Positions 32,578 through 44,537 of a stretch of 64,000 bases of DNA are shown here, one piece after another. Source of the stretch: Thinopyrum elongatum (Eukaryota > Streptophyta > Magnoliopsida > Poales > Poaceae); the NCBI GenBank assembly GCA_011799875.1, contig CM022302.1, positions 201,296,086 through 201,360,085 of the forward strand, in the 5' to 3' direction. The notes under the pieces were generated by a model that was not told the DNA's origin, made no database searches, and saw only the letters and a program-made list of their open reading frames with translations. The stretch's first letter is position 1. Every line of letters begins with the position of its first letter. The position numbers and the translations under genes were made by a program.

Positions 32578-33522
32578 GTGATCGCATTGAGCAACTCTCC
32601 ACCGACCTACGTTAATCAGAAGAACGACAAACGGGACTACCTCGATGCCAAGCTCACCACACAAATGGAAGAATTCCGCAACATGATCGTGAGTCACGCG
32701 TCTTCCACAACTTCTTCACCAAGATGGCGCCACTCAAGTTGCCACTCTTCATCATACTCTTCTTCAGATGCAAGTCCCCCTCGGGCTCGTTCTCATCAAC
32801 GTGACAACCCTCAAGATCGCCGAGCTCAAGAAAATCCATTCCATGGCAATGGTTTGCAAGACCGAGTCTGAGCTCGTGAACAAGCGTGATGCCAAGCACG
32901 AGATACCGAGGACCAAGAGCAACGTCCACAGCCACAACATCAAGCATCTCAAGATGGCGACGCAATGCGACAAGAACAAAGACGCCGAGAAGAACAAGCC
33001 CTCGAAACACAACATGCACTCCGAGAGGAAACTAGATTCGTCGCTTAACGAAGCCGCCAAGTGTGTGAACCAGAGGAAGCACTTCACCAAGAACGACAAG
33101 ACGAAGAAGCCCGACGTGAAGAGAAACAAGAAAGACAAAACCAAGCAAATATGCCTCGTCCTCCTCCACGCCAAGAGCGACATCAAGCGAAATGAGTCCT
33201 TGAAGACCCTTCCCCACGCCAAGAGCAACATCAAAACCGCCACTATGATGAAGAACTCCGCTATGGCAAGCTGAAGTTCACCATGCCCAAGTTCTCCGGA
33301 AGCAATGATCCCGAAGAATATCTCTCATGGGCATTGAAAGTTGACAAGATATCCCGTCTTCACAACTACGACGAGGAAAAGAAATTCTTCATGGCCTCCC
33401 TCGAGTTTCAAGACTACGTCCTCATTTGGTGGGAACAAGTGATCGAGCGACGACAAGTGATAGGCGAACCACCCATCACAACTTGGACACAAATGAAGGA
33501 TGTCATGAGAGCTCGCTTCATG
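32578..33522 (+). pseudogene. Element E gag, N-terminal part
   Basis: One reading frame runs from ATG 32578 (or upstream) to the junction with element H. It is Gln/Arg-rich in the middle. The conserved gag segment (FSGSNDPEEYLSWALKVDK, FQDYVLIWWEQV) sits near 33290-33440. In-frame stops lie at 32869 (TGA), 32887 (TGA), 33046 (TAA) and 33193 (TGA). A different frame at 32768-33274 is open only by chance. The capsid domain is cut after RARFM and resumes at 51887. Confidence 0.83.
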
Positions 33523-34856
33523 GGGCGTGGAAGAGCTGGCGCACGGAGAGGAGAAGCGGGGCGGTGCAAAGCCGGCGTGGGCGAGCGCGGAGGTAGAGGC
33601 CATGGCGGCAGCAGGTTGAGGCAGGCGGGTCCGCGGGCGCCACGGCAAGGTCGGGCCGCCAAACCACAACGGAGGCAGAGGCGGCTTGCCGGCGAGGCAG
33701 CTCAGAGTGGCGGGTCACAAACGGCGGTTGATGCAAGCCAGCGGCTGCGGGGGTGAGGCCGTGGTGACAGAGGCGGCCGGCCGGCGGCTTGCGGCTGAGC
33801 CGGTGGGGCGGAGCACCCGGCCACTGGCGGGGCGGAGGCAGAGCCGAGCCGGCGAGCGGGCGGCTCGGGAGACAATGTCGCTGGGCGTCGGTGACTCCGT
33901 GGAGCAGCGACGAGGCGAAGTGTGGCAGATCAACCGCAATGGAGGTGGAGTGCAAGGTTGAGGCAGAGGAGACTGAGCCGGCCGCGGTGGCTTGTAGCAG
34001 TGTGAGGCGACTTGGCGCGGTTGCGAGGGCGGCGGCTTGAGGCCGGGGAAATGGCGGTCGTGGCAGCTCGAGGCTGGGACGACTCTGCGAGGCTGTGTAG
34101 GCGGAAACCGGCAGGTTGGAGGTGAAGCCGTCAAGGGGTGGATGCGCCCTGGAAGCGGAGGCCCAGAAGTGTTGAGGTAGCTCAGCGCAATGGTCGCGGT
34201 GACTGGGGAAAGTGATTTAGAAGCGGCCGGCGGCTCGAGCGAGGGCCGCGGCTCGGACGGCGGCAATTGAGGCAGGCACCTTGGAGGCAGAAACTGGTGG
34301 CTTGGCAAGGCTGACGGCAGTGGCGGAGGCGCGCACAACCAGGCCCGACTTTCTTCGGGATCGAGCAGTGGTTTGGTGAAGGTGAAGGTGGCTCGCAGAC
34401 GAGGCTGCTCGAAGGCGACTTGAAGATGAGGTTGGTCGGGGGCGATTTGGAGCAGAGAAAATGGCGGCTTGTAGGTGGAGCCGCAGGGACGGCGGTTAGG
34501 AGCAGCAGGCGGCTCAACGAGGCCGAGTCCCGGCAGCAAGGCAGCTTGACACGCTGACGAGGTTGATGGCCAGGGCGGCTCAGCAGTATAGGCGGAGCCC
34601 AGCGTGGTGGCTCGACGAGGCCGATGAGGTGGCTTGGCGTGGCCACGGTGGTAAGGGCGAAGGGTAGAGACGACCCGTTGCAGAAACCAAGCGAGTGTGA
34701 CTTGGCCTCTGTGTCCTCCTCTAGGCCATGGATGGAGAGGCAGAGTGAGGCCAGACCAGCTCAGAGATGGCCGCAGGGGCAGAGGCGAGGGCCGCGGCCT
34801 GGATGGCGGCGGCTGCTCGCACGCAACTCGACCAGGGGAGGCCACGACGGAGGCCA
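33523..34856. other. GC-rich internal part of element H
   Basis: About 1.3 kb of GC-rich sequence with GGCGGCTTG, GCGGCTCG and GAGGC iterations. Long ORFs on both strands reflect composition. The target duplication GGCCA of element G ends it (34852-34856). Confidence 0.6.
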
Positions 34857-36366
34857 TGATACATCCATTTTGCATCATGTTTTTATGTTGATACTTATTG
34901 CATTATGGGCTGTTATTCACTTTATTGTACAATACTTATGCCTTTTCTCTCTTATTTTACAAGATTTACACAAAGAGGGAGAATGCCGGTAGCTGGACCA
35001 GAAAGGAGCAATTCTAAGATACCTATTCTGCACAACTCCAAACGTCCTGAAACTTTACGGAGAATTGTTTTGGAATATATAAAAATATTGGGTGAAGAAA
35101 GTACAAAAGGGGACCCACCAGGTGGCCACAAGCCTGGGGGCGCGCCCTACCCTCTAGGGCGCCCCCTCAGGGCTTGTGGGCCCCCTGGCCATTGTCCGGT
35201 GCCCATCTTCTGCTATATGAAAGGTTTTGACCTAGAAAAAATCAGAAGGAAGCTTTCCGGATGAAGCGTTGCCATCTTGAGGCGGAACCTGGGCGGAAGC
35301 AATATAGGGCTCTGGCAGAGCGATTCTGTCGGGGAAACTTCCCTCCCGGAGGGGGAAATCGAAGCCATCGTCATCACCAACGATCCTCTCATCGAGGGAG
35401 GGTCAATCTTCATCAACATTTTCACCAACACCATCTCCTCTCAAACCCTAGTTCATCTCTTGTATCCAATCTTTGTCCCAAAACCTCAGATTGGTACCTG
35501 TGGGTTGCTAGTAGTGTTGATTACTCCTTGTAGTTGATGCTAGTTGGTTTATTTGGTGGAAGATCATATGTTCAGCTCCTTAGTTATATTCAATACCCCT
35601 CTGATCTTGAACATGAACATGCTTTGTGAGTAGTTACGTTCGTTCCTGAGGACATGGGAGAAGTCTTGTTATAAGTAATCATGTGAATTTGGTATTCATT
35701 CGATATTTTGATGAGATGTATGTTGTCTTTCCTCTAGTGGTGTTATGTGAACATCGACTACATGACTCTTCACCATGATTTGGGCCTAGGGTAAGGCATT
35801 GGGAAGTAATAAGTAGATGATGGGTTGCTAGAGTGACAGAAGCTTAAACCCTAGTTTATGCATTGCTTTGTAAGGGGCTGATTTGGATCCACATGTTTCA
35901 TGCTATGGTTAGATTTATCTTAATTCTTCTTTCGTAGTTTCGGATGCTTGCGAGAGGGGTTAATCAAAAGTGGGAGGCTTGTCCAAGTAAGGACAGCACC
36001 CAAGCACCGGTCCACCCACATATCAAATTATCAAAGTAACGAATGTGAATCATATGAGCATGATGAAAACTAACTTGACAATAATTCCCATGTGTCCTCG
36101 GGAGCGCTTTGCTTTATATAAGAGTTTGTCCAGGCTTATCCTTTGCTACAAAAAGGATTGGGCCACCTTACTGCACCTTTGTTACACTTGTTACTTGTTA
36201 CCCATTACGAATTATCTTATCACAAAACTATCTGTTTTCGATAATTTCAGTGCCTGCAGAAAATACCTTGCTGAAAAACGCTTGTCATTTCCTTCTGCTC
36301 CTCGTTGGGTTCGACACTCACTTATCGAAAGGACTACGATTGATCCCATATACTTGTGGGTCATCA
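34857..36366 (+). repeat. Element G 5' LTR
   Basis: About 1.51 kb. A GC-rich inverted motif (GGGGGCGCGCCCTACCC, about 35137) precedes a TATA-like box (CTATATGAAAGG, about 35213). It holds roughly 235 bp (around 35850-36085) absent from the 3' LTR. Confidence 0.9.
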
Positions 36367-36377
36367 AGACTCTTTTC

Positions 36378-36395
36378 TGGCGCTGTTGCCGGGGA
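36378..36395 (+). other. Element G primer binding site
   Basis: TGGCGCTGTTGCCGGGGA lies 11 bp after the LTR end. It is close to the TGGCGCCGTTGCCGGGGA site (tRNA-Asp type) of many plant gypsy elements. Confidence 0.8.
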
Positions 36396-36457
36396 GTGAA
36401 GAGCCTTTGGTGAGTGGAATTTGGTAAGGAAACATTTATATTATGTGCTGAAATTTA

Positions 36458-38107
36458 TTGTCACTTGTCACTATGGAAAATCATCCTTTGAGAGGCTTGT
36501 TCGAGGTATCTTCACCTCGACCGAAAGAGCAAAGAGTTTCTCCTCAACCTACTGTACCTACTGAAAATATTTATTATGAAATTCCTTCGGGTATGATAGA
36601 GAAACTGCTAGCTAATCCTTATGCAGAAGATGGAACACTACAACCTGATATGCATCTAATCTATGTGGATGAAGTTTGTGGATTATTTAAGCTTGCAGGT
36701 TTGACCGAAGATGAAGTCAAGAAGAAGGTATTCCCTTTATCTTTGAAGGGAAAGGCATTGACATGGTATAGCCTATGTTATGATATTGGAGCTTGGAATT
36801 ACAACCGATTGAAATTGGAATTTCAGCAGAAGTTTTATCTTATGCATCTAGTTCATCATGATCGGAATTATATATATAATTTTTGGCCTCGTGAAGGAGA
36901 AAGTATCGCTCAAGTTTGGGGGAGGCTTAAGTCAATGTTATATTCATGCCCCAATCATGAGCTCTCAAGAGAAATTATTATTCAGAATTTTTATGCTCGG
37001 CTTTCTCGTAATGATCAATCCATGCTTGATACTTCTTGTACTGGTTCTTTTATGAAGAAGGCTATTGAATTCCAATGGGATCTCTTGGAAAGAATTAAAC
37101 GCAACTCTGAAGATTGGGAGCTCAACGAAGGTCAGGAGTTAGGTATAAACCTTGAGTTTGACTATGTTAAATCTTTTATGGATACCGATGCTTTTCGTGA
37201 ATTTAGCACTAAGTATGGACTTGACTCTGAGATAGTAGCTTCTTTCTATGAATTACTTGCTACTCAAGTTGATCTCCCTAAGGAGAAGTGGTTTAAATAT
37301 CATCCTCCCATTAAATTAAAAATAGTAGAACTCATTAAAGCTGAAGAAGAAACCATTACTTATAATGTTGATCCAGTTATTCCTACTGCTTATATTGAGA
37401 AACCACCTTTCCCTGTTAGGATAAAAGAATATGCTTAAGCTTAAGCTGTAGCCCGTAAGAGTTATACAAGAACACCTACACCCTCTGAACAAATTAAAGT
37501 TGAACCTAATGTTGCTATTGTTAAAGATCTCTTGAGTGAAAATATTGATTGGCATGTTATTTACTTCTGTAATGAAGCTACTAGAATTGCTAAACCCGAG
37601 GAAAAAGATAAACATAGACCTGTTGTTGGCATGCCTGTTGTCTCTGTTAAAATAGGAGATCATTGTTATCATGGCTTATGTGATTTGGGTGCTAGTGTGA
37701 GTGCTATTCTGTTTACTTTATATCAAGAAATTATGAATGATATTGCACCTGCTGAAATAGAAGATATTGATGTTACTATCAAGCTTGCTAATAGAGATAC
37801 TATCACACCACTTGGGATTGTTAGAGATGTTGAAGTCTTCTGTGGGAAAATAAAATACCCCACTGATTTTCTAGTTCTTGGTTCCCCACAAGATGATTTT
37901 TGTCCCATTATATTTAGTAGACCTTTCTTGAATATTGTTAATGCTAAGATAGATTGTGAGAAAGAAATCGTTAGCATAAGTTTCGGGATGTGTCTCATGA
38001 GTTTAATTTCTCCAAATTTCGTAGACAACCCCGTGATAAAGGATTGCCTAGTAAAGATGAAATTATTGGTCTCACTTCTATTGCCATTCCTCCTATTGAT
38101 CCTTTAG
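36458..38107 (+). pseudogene. Element G gag and protease
   Basis: The gag frame starts at 36458, or better at the ATG before ENHPLRGLF. It contains a retrotransposon gag (capsid-like) region with FPLSLKGKALTWYSL, LKLEFQQKFY and YSCPNHELSREIIIQNFYA. Two TAA stops (37436 and 37442) interrupt a Lys/Ala-rich linker. The same frame continues to an aspartic protease with active-site segment CDLGASVSAI (Asp-Leu-Gly instead of the commoner Asp-Thr/Ser-Gly). Near 37985 the frame shifts by deletion, and coding potential continues at 37990-38277. No zinc knuckle was seen. Confidence 0.88.
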
Positions 38108-38212
38108 AACAATATTTTCTAGACCATGAGAATGACATTTTCATGAATGAAAGGAACGAAATAGATGAGATATTCTTTAAACAAATGCCTATTTTGAAAC
38201 ACAACTTGCCTG

Positions 38213-38883
38213 TTGAGACTCTTGGAGATCCTCTTCCACCCAAGAGTGATCCTGTGTTCAATCTTAAAATTACCTGATACCCTAAAATATGCTTATCTTG
38301 ATGAAAACAAGATATATCCTGTTATTATTAGTGCTAACCTTTCAGAGCATGAAGAAAAGAGATTATTGAAAACTCTAAGGAAGCACCGTGCTGGTATTGG
38401 ATATACTCTTGATGATCTTAAGGGCATTAGTCCCACTCTATGTCAGCATAAAATTAATATGGAACCTGATGCTAAACCAGTTGTTGATCACCAGCGACGG
38501 TTGAATCCTAAGATGAAAGAAGTGGTAAGGAATGAAATATTAAAGCTTCTGGATGCAGGTATAATTTATCCTATAGCAAATAGAAGATGGGTAAGCCCTA
38601 TTCATTGTGTCCCTAAGAAGGGAGGTATTACTGTTGTTCCTAATGATAAAAATGAATTGATTCCGCAAAGAATTGTCACAGGGTATAGAATGGTAATTGA
38701 TTTTAGAAAATTAAATAAAGCTACTAGGAAAGATCATTATCCTCTGCCATTCATTGATCAAATGCTAGAAAGACTATCAAAACATACACATTTTTGCTTT
38801 CTAGATGGATCTTCTGGTTTTTCCCAAATACCTGTGTCACAAGAGGATCAAGAAAAAACTACTTTTACATGCCCTTTTGGTAC
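38213..38883 (+). pseudogene. Element G reverse transcriptase, N-terminal part
   Basis: After another one-base shift near 38270 the frame enters reverse transcriptase: the linker LLDAGIIYPI, SPIHCVPKKGG, then RMVIDFRKLNKATRKDHYPL and FSQIPV. It stops at TSD GGTAC (38879-38883), where element F is inserted. The catalytic YxDD-type motif lies beyond F, at 44647. Confidence 0.9.
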
Positions 38884-39809
38884 TGATACGTCTCCAACGT
38901 ATCTATAATTTATGAAGTATTCATGCTGCTATATTATCATTCTTGGATGTTTTACAATCATTTTATAGAAACTTTATATCATTTTTTGAGACTAACCTAT
39001 TGACATAGTGCCCAGTGCAAGTTGCTGTTTTTGCTTGTTTTTTAGATCGCAGAAAATCAATATCAAATGGAGTCCAAATGCAGCGAAACTTTTTGTGGAT
39101 TTTTTATGGACCAGAAGACATCCAATGGGCCAGAGCAGCTCCTAGGGGGTGCCCCGAGGGGGGCACAACCCACTAGGGTGCGCCTGGGCCCCCAGGCGCG
39201 CCCCGGTGGGTTGTGCCCACCTCGGTGGCCTCCCGCACCGCCTCTTCACCCTATAAATTGCCAAATATTCCAAAAACTCTCGGGGAGACCCTAGATCAGA
39301 AGTTCCGCCGCCACAAGGCCTCTGTATCCACGAGATCCAATCTAGACCCCATTCCGGCACACTGCCGGAGGGGGAAATCATCACCGGTGGCCATCTTTAT
39401 CATCCCGGCGGCCACCATGATGAGGAGGAAGTAGTCCACCCTCGGGGCTGAGGGTTTGTACCAGTAGCTATGTGTTTAATCTCTCTCTCGTGTTCTTGAG
39501 ATGGCACGATCTTGATGTATCACAGGCTTTGTTAATATAGTTGGATCATATGGTGTTTTCCCCTCTCTATCTTGTTGTGATGAATTGAGTTTTCCCTTTG
39601 AGATTTCATTTTATCGGATTGAATACTTTTATGGATTTGAGAGCACTTCATATATGTCTTGCATACGAATACCCGTGGTGACAATGGGGTATTATATTGA
39701 TTCACTTGATATATGTTTTGGCACTCAACTCGTGGATTCCCGAGGTGACATTGGGGTAATCTATGCATAGGGGTTGATGCACGTTCTTGTCTTTGTTTCT
39801 GCGGTAGTT
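38884..39809 (+). repeat. Element F 5' LTR, truncated
   Basis: Begins TGATACGTCTCCAACG and matches the 3' LTR until CTTTGTTTCTGCGGTAG, then diverges abruptly. A TATA box (TATAAATT) lies at 39252-39259 behind a GC-rich block (GGGCCCCCAGGCGCGCCCC, around 39189). Confidence 0.92.
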
Positions 39810-42800
39810 ATACTTGTTTTGCCTTCCTATTTTATTTGATTCTTGCTCCCATAAATTATTTTCTCACAAATCCCTATGCATAGGAAGTGGGTTAGACTTA
39901 GATGTGCTAGTCATATGCTTCATGATGCCCTCTTTGTGTTTCGGTTCTTGTCTTTTATGTGAGCATCATTGAAATCATCATGCCTAGCTAAAAGGCATTA
40001 AAGAAAAGCGCTTGTTGCGAGACAACCCAACACTTTTACCTAATGTTTTTGTGTGTTCACATGGTTAGGATACTGTAGTAATCTTGTTTTATAGCTTTTT
40101 TTTCAATAAAGTGCCAAGTAAAGCCTTTGGGATAGTGTGGATGATAGTTGACTTGATTCTGTGCAAAAACAGAAACTATTGCGTCCAGTGCAGAAATTCC
40201 AGTCTTTTACTGGAACGTGAAAAAATTCTGAATTTTTTACATTTGATGGGTATACAAATTTTCTACGTTTTCCTAATTTTTCAGAATTTCTGGAGTTACA
40301 TAAGTATGACCTTAATTCAGATCTTTACGTACTATTCTGTTTTTGACAGATTCTGTTTTCAATGCATAATTTGCTTGTTTTCTAGTTTCTATGGCTTATA
40401 TTGCTTAATATAAATTGTGGAAATTGTATAGTACAGTAGTCATTATGTGTAAACAATTATGAATCTTATCTTGACAGTACCAAAGTGAATGATTTGTCTT
40501 TATTATACTAATGCATCTCACGAAGTTCCGTTAAGTTTTGTGTGATTGAAGTTTTCAAGTTTTGGGCGAGATATCGATATGAGGAGAATAAGGAGTGAAA
40601 GGACCCTAAGCTTGGGGATTCCAAGGCATCCCCAAGGTAATATTCAAGGAAGATCCAAGCAACTAAGCTTGGGGATGCCCCGGAAGGCATCCCCTCTTCC
40701 GTCTCCAACATTATCGGTAACCTCACTTGGAGCTACATTTTTATTCGTCACATGATATGTGTTTTTCTTGGAGCGTCATTTTCTTGTTAGGATTTGCTTT
40801 CTGTTATTGAGAATAATGTTTTGCATCTTTCTTTTCAATAAAAATGTCAAGGATAGCCTTTACCATGCTCATTTTGCAAGTATATGAGTTGCTGTTTCAA
40901 AACAGAAAGTTTATCGATGTTGCAAAAATTCCCGAGAAAATTCAGAATGCGATAAAATGTTGAAACTTTTTTCACAGTAACCTTTGATAAATTTTATACA
41001 GTGTGGTAAATTTTCATAATTTTTGGAGTTAAAGAAGTATTTATACTCTTGCATTCTTACAGACTGTACTGTTTTGGCAGATTGCTGTTATGTTTGCACT
41101 GTTTGCATATGTTTGCTTGTTTAATGATTCTATTTGAGGATAGGAGTATTAAATATGCAGAGGTATTTAGTATGCAATGGTGAATAATAATTTTTGTGAT
41201 TTGCTACAGTAGAGAATGACAAGGTTTTTGCATTGGTTTATACTAACTTATCTCACGAGTTCTTGTTGAGTTTTGTGTGTATGAAGTTTTTAAGATTTAG
41301 GAAAACCGTGATATAAAAGGAATTAAGGAGACGCAAAAGCTCAAGCTTGGGGATGCCCAAGGCACCCCAATATAATATTTCAAGAAGTCTCAAGCATCTA
41401 AGCTTGGGGATGCCCCTGTAGGCATCCCACCTTTCTTCATCAACAATTATCGGTTAGTATCGATTGAGCCTAAATTTTTGCTTCTTCACTTGAGTTGTGC
41501 TATTCTTGGAATGTCATTTTGTTTTGTTTTACTTGTTGTTTTAATAAAATACTTAGATCTGAAAGTTTTTAAATAAGAGAGAGTCCTCAATTAGTTGCCC
41601 CTTTACTTAACTACTCGCTTGATCTTCACTTATATCTTTTTGGAGTAGTTTGTCATTTACTCTCGTGCTTCACTTATATCCTATGAGTAAATTGTTGAAA
41701 GAATTGAATATCATGAAGTTGAAATTATATGTTCATATCATGCCTAGTGGTAGCTTCACATTGGGTTTAGAAAGTGAAATCTTTTGAAGCTTGAGAATCA
41801 CAATATTGGTCATACAAGCAATTCATGAATGATTACTATAAGGAAGAGAACTTTCACATGCAAATACACTATCTTGGAAATATTTTGTGATTGTGAGCCC
41901 CCATCAAAATATTATATGCCAAAATTGTTGACGTTGGACAAGGAAGACAACGTAATGATTTATGTTTGTTCATATTCACATAGAAGTTATATTGTCATAG
42001 ATCCTTCAACATGTGGTGCTTGCCCCCCATCTTTGCTAGCCAAAAATTCCGCACCAAGTAGAGATACAACTTGTGCATCCAAAAACCCTTAAACCCAAAT
42101 CTTATTTTCAAGAGTCCACCATACCTACCTAAGGATTGAGTAAGATCCTTCAAGTAAGTTGTCATAGGTGCAATAAGGCAATAAAAATTGCTTCTAAAGG
42201 TGTTAGATCATTTAGTGTAAGAGAAAATTGAGCGTTGTACGAACTTGTGATGGCAAAGAATAAAAGCGACAGACTGCATAATAAAGGTTGCTATCATAAG
42301 GAGCAATACAACGTGACATTCTTTTGCACTAAGGGATTAAGCATACAAACAAAAAGCGCATGGCAACCTCTGCTTCCCTCTGCGAAGGGCCTACCTTTTA
42401 CTTTTATGTATTTACTTTCATGCAAGAGTCAAAGTTTTTCTCTCTATTCCTTTTTATTTTTCTCTTTTGGCAAGCATCATGTGGTGAGGAAAGATCTAGG
42501 CACATATATCCAGTTGGATATGGGTAGCATGAGTTATTATTGTTGACATCACCCTTGAGGTGAATACGTTGGGAGGCGAAATTATAAGCCCCTATCTTTC
42601 TATGTGTCCGGTTGAAATGTTTTGCTCATGTGTATGCGGTGAGTGTTAGCAATCATAGAAGGCTATATGATGGTTGAGTATGTGGAGCTCTTACTTAGAC
42701 TCTGTTGAATAAGTTGAATTGCAATTGTTTGGTGACTAAGAATATAGGTTGTTGAGTTTCAAGAGAATTCATTGTTTGAACCTTAACATGTGAATTGGTT

Positions 42801-42958
42801 GCCACTTTAACATGATGAGTTTTATGAGAAAGAGTTGCTGTTATGATGCTAGGAAAAGTGATTGAAATTACTATTGATCAAACTTATGCACTTTGCTAGC
42901 ATTCACACTTCAGAAATTATTTCTTTTATCATTTACCTACTCAAGGACGAGTAGGAAT
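39810..42958. other. Element F internal spacer
   Basis: About 3.1 kb, non-coding. It holds GCGCTTGTTGCGAGACAACC near 40010, then two duplicated blocks (about 40080-40760 and 40840-41450). Each block ends with paired PPT-like hairpins of the form TAAGCTTGGGGATGCC..GGCATCCC (40607, 40664, 41342, 41400). Such spacers follow pol in Athila-like elements, so F keeps only the 3' part of its parent. Confidence 0.75.
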
Positions 42959-42973
42959 TAAGCTTGGGGATGC
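42959..42973 (+). other. Element F polypurine tract
   Basis: TTAAGCTTGGGGATGC directly precedes the 3' LTR start TGATACG. Confidence 0.85.
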
Positions 42974-44532
42974 TGATACGTCTCCAACGTATCTATAATT
43001 TATGAAGTATTCATGCTGCTATATTATCATTCTTGGATGTTTTACAATCATTTTATAGCAACTTTATATCATTTTTTGGGACTAACCTATTGACATAGTG
43101 CCCAGTGCCAGTTGCTATTTTTACTTGTTTTTTACATCGCAGAAAATCAATATCAAACGGAGTCCAAATGAAGCGAAACTTTTTGTGGATTTTTTATGGA
43201 CCAGAAGACATCCAATGGGCCAGAGCGGCACTTGGGGGGTGCCCCGAGGGGGCACAACTCACCAGGGCGCGCCTGGGCCCCCAAGCGCGCCCCGGTGGGT
43301 TGTGCCCACCTCGGTGGCCTCCCGCACCGCCTCTTCGCCCTATAAATTGCCAAATATTCCAAAAACCCTCGGGGAGACCCTAGATCAGAAGTTCCGCCTC
43401 TGCAAGGCCTCTGTATCCACGAGATCCAATCTAGACCCCGTTCCGGCACCCTGCCGGAGGGGGAAATCATCATCGGTGGCCATCTTCATCATCCCGGCAG
43501 CCACCACGATGAGGAGGGAGTAGTCCACCCTCGGGGCTGAGGGTTTGTACCAGTAGCTATGTGTTTAATCTCTCCCTCTCGTGTTCTTGAGATGGCACGA
43601 TCTTGATGTATCGCGGGCTTTGTTAATATAGTCGGATCATATGGTGTTTTCCCCTCTCTATCTTGTTGTGATGAATTGAGTTTTCCCTTTGAGATTTCGT
43701 TTTATCGGATTGAATACTTTCATGGATTTGAGAGCACTTGATATATGTCTTGCATACGAATACCCGTGGTGACAATGGGGTATTATATTGATTCACTTGA
43801 TATATGTTTTGGCACTCAACTCGCGGATTCCCGAGGTGACATTGGGGTAATCTATGCATAGGGGTTGATGCACGTTCTTGTCTTTGTTTCTGCGGTAGAA
43901 ATCTTGGGGCACTCTTTGAGGTTCTTTGTGTTGGATTGAGCATTATGAATCTGAATTTGCTTTGGTGCTATTTTAGTACGAACTCTTGGGTAGATCGATA
44001 GGAAAGAATAGCTTTGAGGTGGTTTCGTACCCTACAAACAATTTATTCTTATGTTCTCCACTAGATAGGAACTTTGGAGTGATTCTTCATCGCACGTTGA
44101 GGGATGGTTATATGATCCACTTATATTAGCATTGTTGAGAGATTGCACTAGCGAAAGTACGGACCCTAGGCCTTGTTTTCAAGCATTGAAATACCGTTTG
44201 TGATCACTTTTGTCACTTTCTACCTTGCTGTTTTTATTTATTCAGATTATAAAAATATATTTCTACCATCCATATTATACTTTTATCACCATCTCTTCAC
44301 TGAACTAGTGCACCTATACAATTTGCCATTGTATTGGGTGTGTTGGGGACACAAGAGATTTCTTGTATTTGGTTGCAGGGTTGTTTGAGAGAGACCATCT
44401 TCATCCTACGCCTCCCACGGATTGATAAACCTTAGGTCATCCACTTGAGGGAAAAGTGCTACTGTCCTACAAAACTCTGCGCTTGGAGGCCCAACACGAG
44501 TCTACAAGAATAAAGTTGCGTAGTAGACATCA
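42974..44532 (+). repeat. Element F 3' LTR
   Basis: 1.56 kb, TGATACGTCTCC to AGTAGACATCA. A TATA box (TATAAATT) lies at 43341-43348. It is nearly identical to the retained part of the 5' LTR, so insertion into G was fairly recent. Confidence 0.93.
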
Positions 44533-44537
44533 GGTAC

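Larger units (their letters stand above)
38884..44532 (+). mobile_element. Element F: LTR retrotransposon derivative without coding region
   Basis: Flanked by GGTAC (38879-38883 and 44533-44537). The 3' LTR is complete (42974-44532); the 5' LTR is truncated at about 39809. The interior is a 3'-spacer-like non-coding region. The intact duplication shows that the missing LTR end, gag and pol were lost by one internal deletion, either after insertion or during reverse transcription. Confidence 0.9.

Noticed and set aside
32768..33274. 168-residue Lys-rich ORF in element E
   Set aside because: It overlaps the true gag frame in a different frame. The gag frame, despite its stops, leads directly into the conserved capsid region.
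33715..34878. 387-codon minus-strand ORF, Pro/Ser/Arg-rich
   Set aside because: It starts inside the LTR of element G and runs through GC-rich DNA of element H. A frame crossing an insertion border cannot be an ancestral gene, and no domain is recognisable.
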